From the NCBI GenBank assembly GCA_963930655.1, contig OZ005611.1, positions 7,509,501-7,573,500 on the forward strand: a DNA stretch of 64,000 bases. The letters run 5' to 3'. This stretch comes from Myrica gale. Its lineage: Eukaryota > Streptophyta > Magnoliopsida > Fagales > Myricaceae. A program made the position numbers and the translations under genes. The notes below the pieces were generated by a model. The model had not been told where the DNA came from, searched no databases, and was given only the letters and a program-made list of their open reading frames with translations. Shown here piece by piece: positions 10,485 to 22,323 of the stretch (positions are counted from its first letter, which is position 1; each line of letters opens with the position of its first letter).

Positions 10485-13400
10485 ATGGGCTTCTTCGAGC
10501 GCTCTCCCGCTGCCTCCTTCACCGCCCTCAAATGGCTTGGCTTCGTGACTGCCGTCTGGGTCCAGGCAATCTCCGGCAACAACTACACTTTCGCCAACTA
10601 CTCCGATGCCCTAAAGTCCCTTATGAACCTCACCCAGGTTGAGCTGAACGATCTATCCGTCGCTAAGGATGTGGGCAAGGCTTTTGGGCTTCTTGCTGGA
10701 TTTGCGTCAGATAAGTTGCCCACCTGGTTGATTCTCCTTATTGGGGGGGTCGAAGGGCTTATTGGATATGGTGCTCAGTGGCTTGTTGTCAGTGAGAAGA
10801 TTACTCTTTCTTATTGGCAGGTAAACACTATAAACGAAACGAAAACTAATGAATTAACTGTGTTTGGTTGCTGAGAAAATGTAGCGTTTGGAAAAGCAAC
10901 CGAATTTCGAATTGAAATTCGCTCAAAAAAGTCTGGTGCAACTGTAGAACTCGGAATCCAAAACGTAGAAACTCAAATACTACTACTTGTGTTTTTCGGC
11001 ATTCTATCAATCGGATATTGACATTATTTTTCTTTGAAGCAATAAAGATCAACTGAAAGACAACAGTTACTTTTCTTTTATGTCCTATTCTTCCTGTGTA
11101 TAACAAAAACAGAATTGACAAAACCGTAAAGACCAAAACCCGAATCAACTGATGGTGGTAATTCTTCTGCGCTGCAACAGATGTGCATATTCCTGTGCAT
11201 GGGAGGCAACAGCACGACGTGGATGAACACAGCGGTGTTGGTGACCTGCATACGGAACTTCCGCAAGAACCGGGGTCCAGTTTCGGGGATCCTCAAAGGC
11301 TACGTAGGACTCAGCACCGCCATCTTCACCGACCTCTGCGCTGCCCTCTTCTCCGACGACGCCGCCTCCTTCCTCTTCATGCTCGCCGTGATCCCCTTAG
11401 GTGTCTGCGTCATCGCCGCTTTCTTCCTCCGCGAGACCCCTCCCACCGCCATCCCCGCGGATGAAAAGGAGGAGAGCCACTACTTCTGGATTTTCAACAC
11501 CGTCGCGGTCGTAGTCGCCCTCTACCTCTTGGCCTACGACTTCATATTGAGCCCCAGTACCCTCTTCTCTCAGGTCTTCGCGGCAATACTGCTGGTTCTC
11601 TTGGCCACCCCGGTGGGAATCCCGGTTTACTCCTTCTTCAAGAAACGGTCCGGAGGGAGACACGATGTAGAGGGGCAAGTTCGCGAACCGTTGTTGATCG
11701 AGCAGGTGAAACCTACGGAGAGTCAGGATGAGGTCGATTACGTGGTGGCGGAGAAGACTGCTGTCGTGGCGGCTGAGACGGAGGAGCAGGAGGAGAAGAA
11801 GGTGCCGGTGATAGGGGAGGAGCACACAGTTTTCGAGGCGTTGAGGACCGTCGATTTCTGGGTCTTGTTTACGTCGTTTCTATGCGGGGTGGGGACGGGC
11901 TTGGCGGTGCAGAACAATATGGGGCAGATAGGGTTGGCGCTAGGATACTCCGACGTGTCCATCTTCGTTTCGCTCATAAGCATTTGGGGATTTTTTGGCC
12001 GGATTGTTTCGGGCAGCGTTTCGGAGTACTTCATCACGTAAGTTCCCTCTTACTTCTCCTGTTTTTTTGCCCATTAATATTTTAATTTGTTTAAAGTACA
12101 CAAACAGTATTTTGTGTTTAAAATATTTGTTTAAAGTACATAAACATACTTTATGTTTTCCCACGTTAGTACATGACGTATGAGTTTGTCTTGGATAGTC
12201 TATGGGTGAGCATTACGTAATAAAAAGTCATTCAATTAGATTTTTTACCATTTTAACGATCAAAGTTTTTAGAGGACATTTTTGTTACATGATATTTACT
12301 TCAGGAATTAATGTGTTAAAGTTAAAATCACATGAACTAATTTATCAAAACCTGAAACTTTAACCTTTTAATTTTGTTGATATCTGTTAGAACATTGGGG
12401 TCCGAATGTTTTCTTCGTGCCTAAGTTATTTGAATAAATATTGCTAAGGGAAACTGCGATCTCAAAATTCAAGAGGTTCTTTCTTTAAGTTTTGGCGGTT
12501 GTTTCGTTTTCATCATGGGAAGGCAGCAGATTCGCCGACGTTGGTCGTTGCACTGCTGGAACGAAATATCCGAATCTTTCGAGTATAATTGTGCGAATAA
12601 TCTGCAAAATTGTGTAGTATTTCCTCGTTCTTCTTTGTGGAATAAACTTTATACCATCACAAAATCTGTAATTTTTACCTTCTAATCCATATACTTTAAA
12701 AATATTTGGTGTGGAAGTTTAAATTGTAGAAGTCGAGTGTTGCTGTTTAATTCCTTCTTCAATTCTCCTCTCTGGGTAGATAACGGAGCTGGTATCTTAA
12801 ACGGCATTACCTTTAGTGGTTGGGATGCCACCATCAGGTTAAATAGTACTCTAACGGGAGCAAAGTGAACTTATTTTGTCAGCTTATGTAGGAGCTACGA
12901 TTTCTTTAATAATCTTATCCCACAGGCCACCACCGCCCTTTGTTCTGCCATCCATTATCAAGAAATTTGTCCTTTTCTGTGAAGAAAAATATTTATTTTT
13001 CCATCGTTGTATGAGTATATTTAGGACTGATTCAGATAACTTCGATTCAGCTTCTACCTTCGGAAGCAAATACTTTTAAGGTAACCATTTTAGGAACTGT
13101 TAGAGAAGGAATTGTCCATATCGTGTATATCCTTCTAGAAATGCAAGAGATTTTTTTTTTCAAAAAAAAGTTGCTGAAAAAATTGGAGAGGATTCGAGAT
13201 ATATCTAACCTATATAGAGTCGACCGCATTACCATTTTAGTACCTACTCTTTATAGTTTAGCGGGTTGAACCCATATGATCACAGATATTTTCCTCTTCT
13301 GAAGAAGAATGAGTAAATTCATCTTTACCGGAAAATTTTGGTAGACCTAACCTGTTTGGTGGAATAATTGATATGATGTGAAGTTGTGCTGCCAATGGTC

Positions 13401-14213
13401 TCTCGTCTTCATATATATCTGCGGAAATTAGCGGCTCCTATCTTTTCTCATCGAGAGCTGCAAGTGGGTTAACTCCCTTTTTTTTCTTTCTGGCTGGATC
13501 TAGCCTTTAGTCCTTGACAGTGACGTCTCTGTCCTTAGTCTTAACTATCATCAAGTCTCTGTACTTAGTCTTAACTATCATTAATGCTTAGAGACTTTGA
13601 TGTACCTGCAGTCGAGTCGTTATACGTCATGACCAAGCCCTTTGCCCTTTGCCCTTGATGTTACAGTTCTGAATATTGCTTTCGAACGTACTGTTTGTTG
13701 AAGCTAACCTTTTTGCTCATTTTTCTTGCCCACAGGAAAGCTGGAACGCCAAGACCTCTTTGGAATGCAGCTTCTCAGATTGTAATGGCTGTTGGTTACG
13801 TTCTTATGGCCTTGGCTGTGCCTGGCTCCCTGTACATCGGTTCAATCACGGTTGGCATTTGCTATGGCATCCGTCTAGCCATTACAGTCCCTACCGCCTC
13901 TGAACTATTTGGTCTCAAGTATTATGGTCTCATCTACAACATCCTGATCCTCGACCTTCCCCTTGGGTCCTTCCTTTTTTCTGGGCTTCTCGCCGGATAC
14001 CTATACGATATGGAGGCTACTACCACCGCCGAAGGGGGCACGACCTGCGTTGGAGCCCATTGTTACAGGATCGTGTTTTTTGTCATGTCTGGTGCTTGCG
14101 TTATTGGGTTTGTTTTAGATATTTTGTTGTCAATTAGATGCAAGCCCGTTTACGCCAGGATTTCTTCCACCAAGAAATCAAAGAAATTGTTAGGAGCATC
14201 CAGTGGCAGATGA
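10485..14213 (+). CDS. NFD4-like nodulin/major facilitator superfamily transporter
   Basis: Three exons join in frame: 10485-10820, 11181-12037 and 13736-14213 (GT-AG introns of 360 and 1698 bases), giving 556 residues. The N-terminus (MGFFERSP, LKWLGFVTAVWVQAISGNNY) is the Nodulin-like domain. It is followed by transmembrane helices, a hydrophilic charged loop (residues about 270-320, rich in E and K), and a second MFS half (VFEALRTVDFWVLFTSFLCG, FGRIVSGSVSEYF). About 12 helices are expected and the length is usual for the family. It is close to Arabidopsis At4g34950/NUCLEAR FUSION DEFECTIVE 4-like proteins, whose substrate is not established. Exon 2 is distinctly GC-rich. The internal ATG at 11181 is not the start, because exon 1 supplies the conserved N-terminus. 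In Arabidopsis the cyclophilin CYP21-1 is the neighbour, as here. A short 35-bp duplication (about 13527-13592) sits in intron 2. Confidence 0.93.
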
Positions 14214-14499
14214 CAATCGCAAAAGATTTTGGAGGGGGGAGAATTAGAGGATTGATGAGCTTTTATGCTCGGTGTCGGTGACATCCCGCTATCTGTATCG
14301 GCTTGTTTCTCCTTTGCTTTATGTAAGGCAGGCATTATTTTTGCTTAGTTTCGGCCCAGCGGATCAGCTGCTAAAGTTTTTGGGCTCAGCAGTTTCATTT
14401 GGCTGTAGAGCAGTGCAGAGCGTCTGACCAATGGGCTTTTCCGCAATTTCTAATGGCCTCTGGTCGGCTTGCTACCTTGCAGGCGCAAAAGCTAACATA

Positions 14500-14720
14500 G
14501 TGTTTGCCTACCCTACAATTTTAACAAAATTTTACCAAAATTTTAACATCTTTACTTTTTCATTCTTTCTCCTTACTTTTTACTTACTTTTTCACTTTTT
14601 TACTTACTTTTTCATTCTCTCTCCTTACTTTTTCTCTAACTTTTTCACTTTTTCATTCTCTCTCTTTCAACCTTTTTACCAACTCCTACAATTTTACTAA
14701 AATTTTAACATCACAAACAC
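14500..14720. mobile_element. MITE, AAAATTTTA family
   Basis: Ends GTGTTTGCCTACCC and, in reverse complement, GTGTTTGTGATGTTAAAATT; flanked by CATA on both sides (14496-14499, 14721-14724). The inside is CT-rich (TTTTTCACTTTTT and CTCTCCTTAC repeats). It lies about 290 bases past the NFD4-like stop codon. Confidence 0.65.
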
Positions 14721-14724
14721 CATA

Positions 14725-16472
14725 TTAAATGAGACAACTTACCCAATAGAACTTGACTTTACAATAGGAAGCATGTTCCCAATTTGTACGATTGTTTTCA
14801 TTTTTTTCCGAGGTAAGATTGTTGACAATGAATATGAGTAAGAGTTACCCAACTTTGGAAAAATTTATAAGAATTTTTGTTTAACCAATGAGACTGATTT
14901 TTTTTAATAACAAGCAGAATGATGTTCACAGAAACAACGGTGACAAACAATTTAAAGCAAAATATAAAGTTAGAAGTACAATAAAATCCATAAGAAATTC
15001 GAAGTGGAGCACTTTTAAGTATGATTCCACCATAATCTGGCAATGTTAGGTAAATCATGAGCTTTTGGGGGATGTATGGGAAGCAAGATACTGTCTATAT
15101 AGCCTGTACAGAAAGCAGGTCCAAAAATCATGAACCACGTAGTCTAAACATGGTCCCCCTTACACCTGCACGCGTGAGAAATTTGGGTAATGAAAGCTCT
15201 CACGCCATCTGGGTACTGCACTGCCGGGCACACAGGCTACGCAATGCAGGCCTACGCTTGTAAACGAAGCGACCTCTTCCCTTAAGGAAAGCTATCATGA
15301 CCATCCCTACTCAAAGGTCATTCAACATCCATAATGGAGTCCACGGTTGTTTAGTTCAATTATATAACACAAAACTGATGCGCTTTCAAGCCCACACGGA
15401 ACCTCTAGTATATAGACACAGACACAGGTCCGTTGTGGGAGTATTGCTGGTTCTTTTATGTTCGTCCTTTAGTTTAGCAAAGGGTCTTATCGCTAGTAAA
15501 ACTACCTGTTATCTGACATAAAACAGAGACCCTCCAAAAGCCGTTATCTAAAACCTGACGAGTTCTTGTTTGGGAACGCAAATTTAGCTGCTCTCCAAAT
15601 TCCCAGCAAAACTAATGGAGCCTGCAGATTTGGCAGAGATCGATAAAGAAATATGAACGATGAAGAAGTAGCATTCCTTTATATAAAAAAGGAATATAAA
15701 TCATTCAGGCGAATGCGTTTTGCACGCAGTTGCCTGGCAGTCTAAGCAAATGAGAATGGAACAGAGGAGAATTCATGCAAAAACAGCTGTTAGACATATT
15801 GTCAATAATATTCTACGAGAAATGTATACGTTATCAAATATGGAAAAGAGAGAAAAAAAAATATTATGAATTTTACGATGCCTCTCTTGATCTTAATCTA
15901 ATACCTGTACTTTTTATTGCCTACACACTCGCCCTTACAGATACCGTCCCTATTTCGTTTCCTTAATTGCAAATCATAACAGTTGTTATTCTCACCGTAA
16001 TTAGTTTACTTGGGATCATTAATTAAAAAAGTACTTAATTAGGAGCTTTTTAATGTTATTTTTTAGAAGATTTTATTTCGTTTTGTTCAATAAATGGCTT
16101 AGGCATTGAGCCGTGCCCTGCTTAAACATGTCTGTTGGCATACACAAAACGACGAGTTCAAAGTTTTTTCACTATATATCGGCCATCAAGTATGTTCAGA
16201 AGAAGCTCTCACATAACATGTGAGCAGGGCACGGGAGTACTCAGACCTACCACTGTACCCTTGTGATCTTACCTCCTCAAACCTTTTAGAAAGGACACCC
16301 TTCCTCTGTCTTATCTATTGTAAAACTGTAACCTAGACCATTTAGGACAGTTGCTCGGAGGAGGAGAAGGAAAATTTCCCATTTTGGCACCTAAACCTCT
16401 CCATTCAGATTCAATTCTAAAATGTTTATCTTGGAAAAGGTGTACAGCTCCAACTTCTAAGCTGAAAACAGC
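14725..16472. other. Intergenic region upstream of the xylanase gene
   Basis: No gene recognised; short open frames (15057-15263, 15297-15521, 16311-16607) match no family known to me. A TATA-like CACTATATATCGG at about 16170-16182 could serve the xylanase gene (ATG 16473), leaving a leader of about 270 bases, but this is a guess. Confidence 0.4.
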
Positions 16473-19400
16473 ATGGGGTGTACTCGTTCTTTTCTCCTCT
16501 TGGCCTGCTTCATTGTCACGGGCCTTTCCTTTGTTTCTCCATACGGTTCTTCCTCTGAAACCCCTCTTTTGTTGGTTTGAAGTACTGTAGCTGAGTGGGG
16601 CTTTCACTCCTGATTACCTTTCTGTGTATTGCAGATGGGCCTTATTATGACTATACTGCTTACACCGAGGTGGGTAAAATTTGTGAACAATTTCCACAAT
16701 ATCAGATTTTCCAGCACTGTTTTTCAAATGCAAACTGTTAAAACACTTCAAGTTGGTCGATATCCCATGTGTTCTGATGGTAGAGTAAAACATTGCTCGA
16801 GTTTGTGTTTGGCTTCTTCACGGTGGTTAATGTTTCATTTTCCCAGTGTAAAACGCATCCCGAGGAGCCACTTTACAATGGAGGGATTCTCAAAAACCAG
16901 CCTGCAAGTGTCCAAAGCAGCATTGGTGTTTCTGCAAGTAATGCTTATTCGCCGGCTTTGATATTGAACAATCTCAGCGAACGCACGATTTATTGTTTCT
17001 CCAGTTAAGTTTTTCTTCTTCTTTCTCTATAAAACATGGTAGAATTTGGATTCAAGCTTGTCTTTGGACGTTTTATGGTAAATAGCTTTCGCCCAAACAA
17101 TCTGAGATTGAGCTTAACATAAGCTAAATAAAAAGGTTTAATGGGGGAAAAACAAGGATTCCGTTGCCGGGACTTGAACCCGGGTCTCTCGGGTGAGAGC
17201 CGAGTATCCTAACCAACTAGACTACAACGGAATGTTGATGTATTGACCCGTTGCTTTTTATTAAATCAAATGTTTTAATACGTTGTTTAAAGTCTAGAAA
17301 AAAAAAGAAAGATTCCGTTGTTTAAATTTATGCGTCTTGCACAAGTCCACTGGATACCAGATTTATAGGCGAAATTCGGTAGCCCTGTTACTACGTGGGC
17401 TATTGCGTTTCAGATTGTCCAATGAGTTAGGGCCCAAACTCTTATCTGCACCCATTCTCACCACTATGTTAAGGTTAGCCCATCAAGACCAACCTATTCC
17501 GCATGCATATGATATTTACGACCTGACACGTATCAAATGGCAATAGCAATATGAAAATGGAACGACCTTGATTTAAAGCACTGTAGAGAGTTTTATGGTA
17601 GTCAAAATTTGCTTTTTTTTGTTCTAGGTTGGGTCAAGATACAAGGTGCAGAATCGGCTCTCATAAGGGCAAGCCTCAAGGTGCAAGATGCGACATATAA
17701 CTGTGTAGGTACTGTTTTGGCCAAACGTGGATGCTGGTCATTCCTCAAGGGCGGATTTGTTCTAAGCTCACCATCTAATGTCTCTATTCTGTACCTTCAG
17801 GTAACATGTTAACACCATGCTTGCAAATTCCCTGTACTGGGTAGTAAGTACCAAGTGCAAAAGTAAGCTGTTAAAAGTCTGAAAGATAGTACTTGAAGAG
17901 ATTTACCCTTGTTTCTTTGTGCTGGCCCTCTACAGAGCTCGGACAATAGAGATGTAAACATAGCAATTGCAAGCGCCTCGTTACAACCCTTTACCCAGAA
18001 GCAATGGGTGGCAAATCAACAATATGTGACTAACAGGGTGAGTAGTGGAAGCACTTTGGTTTACCCCGGCTTCTAAGCAACCAAACAGCATAAATAGCAT
18101 AGTACCTTTTGCCACTGTTATGTTATAATTGCTAGAAATCAGCTATCGTTTCCATATCTAAGGGCAGAGTCTTCTGTTTCGCAGAAAAGGAAGCGTGCCG
18201 TGACAATCCATGTCTCTGATGGGCATGGAGAAAGGTTGCCAGGGGCGGCTATTACCATCCAGCAAGTGTCAAAAGAGTTCCCATTTGGATCTGCAATAGC
18301 TAAGACCATACTTGGAAATTTGCAGTATCAAGTAAGTGTGGACTACATTTAGAATGATTAGCACTTTAAAATGGCAGGCTAATAAAAAACTTCTTCTTGT
18401 TCCAGAATTGGTTTGTTAAGCGATTCAATACAGCAGTCTTTGAGAATGAACTCAAATGGTATGCCACGGAACCTGAACAAGGGCAGGTCAACTACACCAT
18501 AGCTGACCAGATGCTGGAGTTTATAAGGGCTAACCAGATCGTTGCTAGAGGCCACAACATATTCTGGGAGGACCCCAAGTACACTCCAGCCTGGGTTCGT
18601 AACCTTACGGGTCCGGAATTACAATCAGCTGTCAACTTACGTATACGAAGCCTAATGAGCAAGTACAGAGAAGAGTTTATTCACTGGGATGTTAGCAATG
18701 AGATGCTTCACTTTGATTTCTACGAGCAACGGCTTGGCCCAAATGCCACTTTGCTTTTCTATGAGATAGCACACGAGTCGGACCCTTTGGCAACACTGTT
18801 CATGAACGAGTTCAATGTGGTCGAGACCTGCAGCGATGTGAAGTCCACCGTCGATACCTACATCTCAAGGCTGAGAGAACTAATAAGTGGTGGTGTTTCA
18901 ATGGACGGAATTGGACTAGAGGGGCACTTTTCGATACCAAACCTTCCTCTCATGAGAGCTATTATAGACAAATTGGCCACGCTCGGGCTTCCCATATGGC
19001 TCACTGAGGTGGACATTAGCAATACACTAGATCAAGAACATCAGGTAAGTGACTCTGAGTGTCATTCTTGAGACTACTTATTTTCGTATAGGAGAACTCA
19101 AATGCTATCTACAAACATGGTGAGACTAAAACAATTTATAGGACCATGAAGTAAAGTGTCCCTCATCGAATTGGTTTTTTTTTTTCCTTTAAATTTCGTG
19201 GGCAGGCTATCTACTTGGAACAAGTATTGAGGGAAGGCTTCTCGCATCCTTCTGTGAACGGGATAATGCTTTGGACTGCACTCCATCCTAACGGGTGTTA
19301 CCAAATGTGCCTGACTGATAATAATTTTCAAAATCTCCCCGCTGGAGATGTGGTGGACAAGCTCCTGAAAGAGTGGCAAACTGGGGAGCTAGAGGGGGAG

Positions 19401-19541
19401 ACAGATGAGCACGGTTCCTATAGCTTTTATGGCTTCTTAGGAGAATACAGAGTAAGTGTCGAACATGGGAATAGAAGTGCGAATTCAACTCTGTCGCTCA
19501 GTCGAGGTGATGAAACTGAACATTATAACATTCAGCTGTAA
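16473..19541 (+). CDS. Endo-1,4-beta-xylanase, GH10 with N-terminal CBM22-type module
   Basis: Eight exons join in frame to 553 residues: 16473-16545, 16635-16669, 16847-17003, 17628-17800, 17936-18037, 18185-18331, 18406-19044, 19206-19541. Residues 1-23 (MGCTRSFLLLACFIVTGLSF) form a signal peptide. About residues 35-180 form a carbohydrate-binding module (YNGGILKN, GCWSFLKGGF). About 225-480 form the GH10 barrel, with the acid/base Glu at about 328 (WDVSNEM) and the nucleophile Glu at about 430 (WLTEVDIS). RGHNIFWED and LEGHFS are also conserved. Family members hydrolyse xylan backbones in the cell wall. It resembles Arabidopsis At4g38650-type GH10 proteins. Exon 2 has only 35 bases. Intron 3 (17004-17627) carries a tRNA gene on the other strand. 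No disabling change seen. Confidence 0.94.
17148..17152 (-). terminator. Pol III terminator of tRNA-Glu
   Basis: Run of five T on the minus strand, seven bases after the tRNA 3' end. Confidence 0.8.
17160..17231 (-). tRNA. tRNA-Glu (anticodon CTC)
   Basis: 72 bases on the minus strand. The acceptor stem TCCGTTG pairs with CAACGGA; the anticodon loop reads GGCTCTCACC with anticodon CTC; the T arm and B box read GGGTTCAAGTCCC; the D arm/A box is TAGTCTAGTTGG. No intron and no encoded CCA, as expected of a nuclear eukaryotic tRNA. A T5 Pol III terminator follows after seven bases (17152-17148 on minus). All stems are intact, so it should be functional. It lies inside intron 3 of the xylanase gene, antisense to it. 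Confidence 0.97.
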
Positions 19542-19734
19542 CCATACAAGTGTGATCTGTATCTCTGGCATAACAACAGGTAGATTTTTTTTGTTACCCA
19601 AGAGTCGGAGTAAAATTCTTGTATACCAGTGCACTAGCCAGGGATTCATAGCAGAAAATGGTTCAAAGAACTTGTAGATTACGACAAAGCAAAAAAATAG
19701 TAATCAGTTTATTGCCCCTTGATGCAAGTAATCT

Positions 19735-20960
19735 TGTTTTCTTCTTCTTCTTTTTTAATCAAAACAAGAATTTTATTCATAATAGGAACGAAAAAACAGA
19801 AAACACAAAAAGATAGAAACAAACCAAGGGGGGTTCAGTCCCTGATACAGCCAAAACAAATCCAAAAAATGCTCAAAGAAAACGAGCATCCAAGAGAAAT
19901 ATTTGAGGCGGTCCAACAAGCTAAAAAGGTGTGCAATCGAATTTGCACCACGATTAACATGTACGGACCTCCACTCCTGCACATCACCTAAAAGATGATG
20001 AATATTAGAAATTACATTGCTGATTCTCCAATCCGTTATTAGAGGAAAACAATTTACAGCCCGCACCACTTCTAAAGAATCACATTCTAGAACTACTCGT
20101 CTCCAACCACAATTCTTGGCTTTTTCGACTCCCATCTGAGCTGTTGTGGCCTCCCAACCAAAGGATGACTAGGCCCCACTTTTTGCATACAAGCTCCCAT
20201 TACACGCCCAAGATTATTAGGAAGCACAGCTGCTATCACAGGAAATTCCTTCGAATGGCACAATTCAGAATTTATTTTAATAAACCTAGGAGGAGGTTTT
20301 CATCTTTGTCACCCTGCTCATGTTTTGGTTTCCCAAGCTTCCGAATGTTCCAAAGCAAGCCGATTAATCTGTATAGAAAGGAGCTGCCTCCGTAGACTTA
20401 TCATCATGGACTTTTTTATTCCTAGCTGCCCATATTAAATTATCCATATTTGTGGCAAAAATCTGGAAACGATGCATCTCTTCAACAGGAATCCCAAACA
20501 AAGCAACTGGATCAATAATACAATGAACTCATTCCTGCATAGACATATGAGCATAAGCCTACGAATCCATCTTCCAAGGAGACTGACGCCAGATGATTCT
20601 AGCGAATACACAATCCAGTAGAAGATGTTAACTAGTTTCTACCACGCACTGACAGAGACCACGAATAATATCCTCCTTCTCACTACTCCCACCAATTCTC
20701 TCAGCCACCTTAACTATTGTAGGAAGGATGTCCCATGCGAAGTTATCTAGTTTTCAATCGTTGCCTAGACGGTGCCCTTTCTTTTGCTGGAGAAGTAGGG
20801 TAGTGTAGCCTTTCAAGTTGTTTAATCAACAATCCACTATAAGCAGAGCATATCAGCTACTTGGGCCTTCAAGATGCAGCTTGTACCTCACATATTCGTC
20901 TTCTTAAACTTCAGTAACTTCAGCAGCGTACAACATTTGTTCCGTCACTTCAGGGCAATT
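19735..20960 (-). pseudogene. LINE (L1-like) retrotransposon 3' remnant: zf-RVT and RNase H
   Basis: The minus strand from about 20700 down reads fragments of the zinc-binding region of plant LINE reverse transcriptase (near 20580-20660) and then an RNase H-like (RVT_3) domain. The latter includes MGVEKAKNCGWRRVVLECDS and EWRSVHVNRGANSIAHLFS at 19950-20135. Frames are broken several times. The minus-strand 3' end is T/C-rich on the plus strand (19735-19755), compatible with a decayed poly(A) tail. It lies about 200 bases beyond the xylanase stop codon. The upstream reverse transcriptase is missing (5' truncation, usual for LINEs). Confidence 0.75.
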
Positions 20961-21037
20961 TAGCTTTCTCGTGAGTTCCATTTGTCCGATGTGCTGTCCA
21001 ATAAACAATTATTGAGCAAACTTAGTGGGATTTTCTT

Positions 21038-21196
21038 ATTCTGCATGATTTGTGGCTTTGATCATGATGGCAAAGAGGGAATGACCTACGAATCCAAATC
21101 GAATCCACACAAATTCATTCTGCATGATTTGTGGCTTTGATCACGATGGCGAAGAGGGAATGATCCACGAATCCAAATTCAATCCACTCAAATTCA
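21038..21196. repeat. Tandem duplication, 79-bp unit
   Basis: Two copies starting at 21038 and 21117 (ATTCTGCATGATTTGTGGCT in both) with a few substitutions. Non-coding. The neighbouring 21230-21480 is AT-rich with a further loose repeat (TTTTATTATTTAAATTATAT twice). Confidence 0.85.
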
Positions 21197-22323
21197 TTTC
21201 GCATAGCGAGCTGTTAAACTATCACTTATCCTAAAAGCTTAAATTGATAAAAATATAAAATTTTATTATTTAAATTATATTCTCTAACACTCACACATAC
21301 TCTCCTTTAATTGAGAGCCCAATAAGTGTAATATTTAATTGAAATTAAGATAGAGTATGGAGTCAAGTCTTAAACTTAATAACTTGATACTCACTCATCC
21401 CAAAAAATTAAGCGGATAAAAAGAAAAAATATTTTATTATTTAAATTATATTATCTAACGTAATTATTTGTCTTTAAACTTCTGACGGTAACGTGATTGT
21501 GCACCAATTACATTATTTGAGCTGCCATTTATGCTAATTTTGAACTAAATGACTTATTCGGGGGTTAATAGAAGTCAGTGCTCTCTGACAATATCATCTA
21601 TCAATCAAATGATCCCACTTTTTTACTTAATTAGCTCATATTTGACTACAAACATTGGATTTGTATCTGCCCTGATAACTCCCCACCTCAACGATTTGTT
21701 AAAGTCATGTTCCGTGACAAATCACCGACAATTTCGGCACATGATTCCAGTCCACCGAACTAAAATGATAACCTGACGCCTTGATATTCAAGAAATTCCT
21801 GCTTCAATAGCAGGCAGGCAAAAAACCAGTAAAAACTTGCAGTACCCGCAAGGCCATAAAGCGATCCCTCTTGAGACACAAAGCCAACCATCCTACTCAT
21901 GTATTCACATTACAATCTCTTTTTCACACACTTTTTTTCTTGAAATCTCTTTTTCATACTCAATCGTCTCTTCCTTCCCTTGGACAAAAAAATCCATAAC
22001 CCTAAAAACGTGAAACAGATACAGAAAAGCCAGCCCAAAGCAATTTGTTGTTCTCTGAGTTTTGATTTTGTTGCCTTCTATTTTCCATGCAGAACCTTGA
22101 AAAGCGCGAGTCTTAGAGGAAAAGGAGTCTAAATATTCCACAAATAAATATGAAATATATTGCATTGAGCACTTTTTCTGAGGTGACCCAGTGGAATGTT
22201 TACAATTTGGAGGAATCTGTCAGCTTTCCTAGAAAAACGCCAAAAGCCAGGCTACCCAGGCAGCAAATCTGAGATGCACTCACACTAGAAAAAGCCATGA
22301 GGACCAGAGGTTGAGTCGAAGGG
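21197..22323. other. Intergenic, no gene recognised
   Basis: AT-rich sequence and short open frames without family features, at the 3' side of the first thaumatin-like gene. Confidence 0.5.

Noticed and set aside
11183..12085. Overlapping frames in both directions across exon 2 of the NFD4-like gene
   Set aside because: GC-rich exon shadow frames with no family features.
19206..19541. Last xylanase exon as a separate gene
   Set aside because: Acceptor and frame join it to exon 7; it holds the conserved end of the GH10 barrel.
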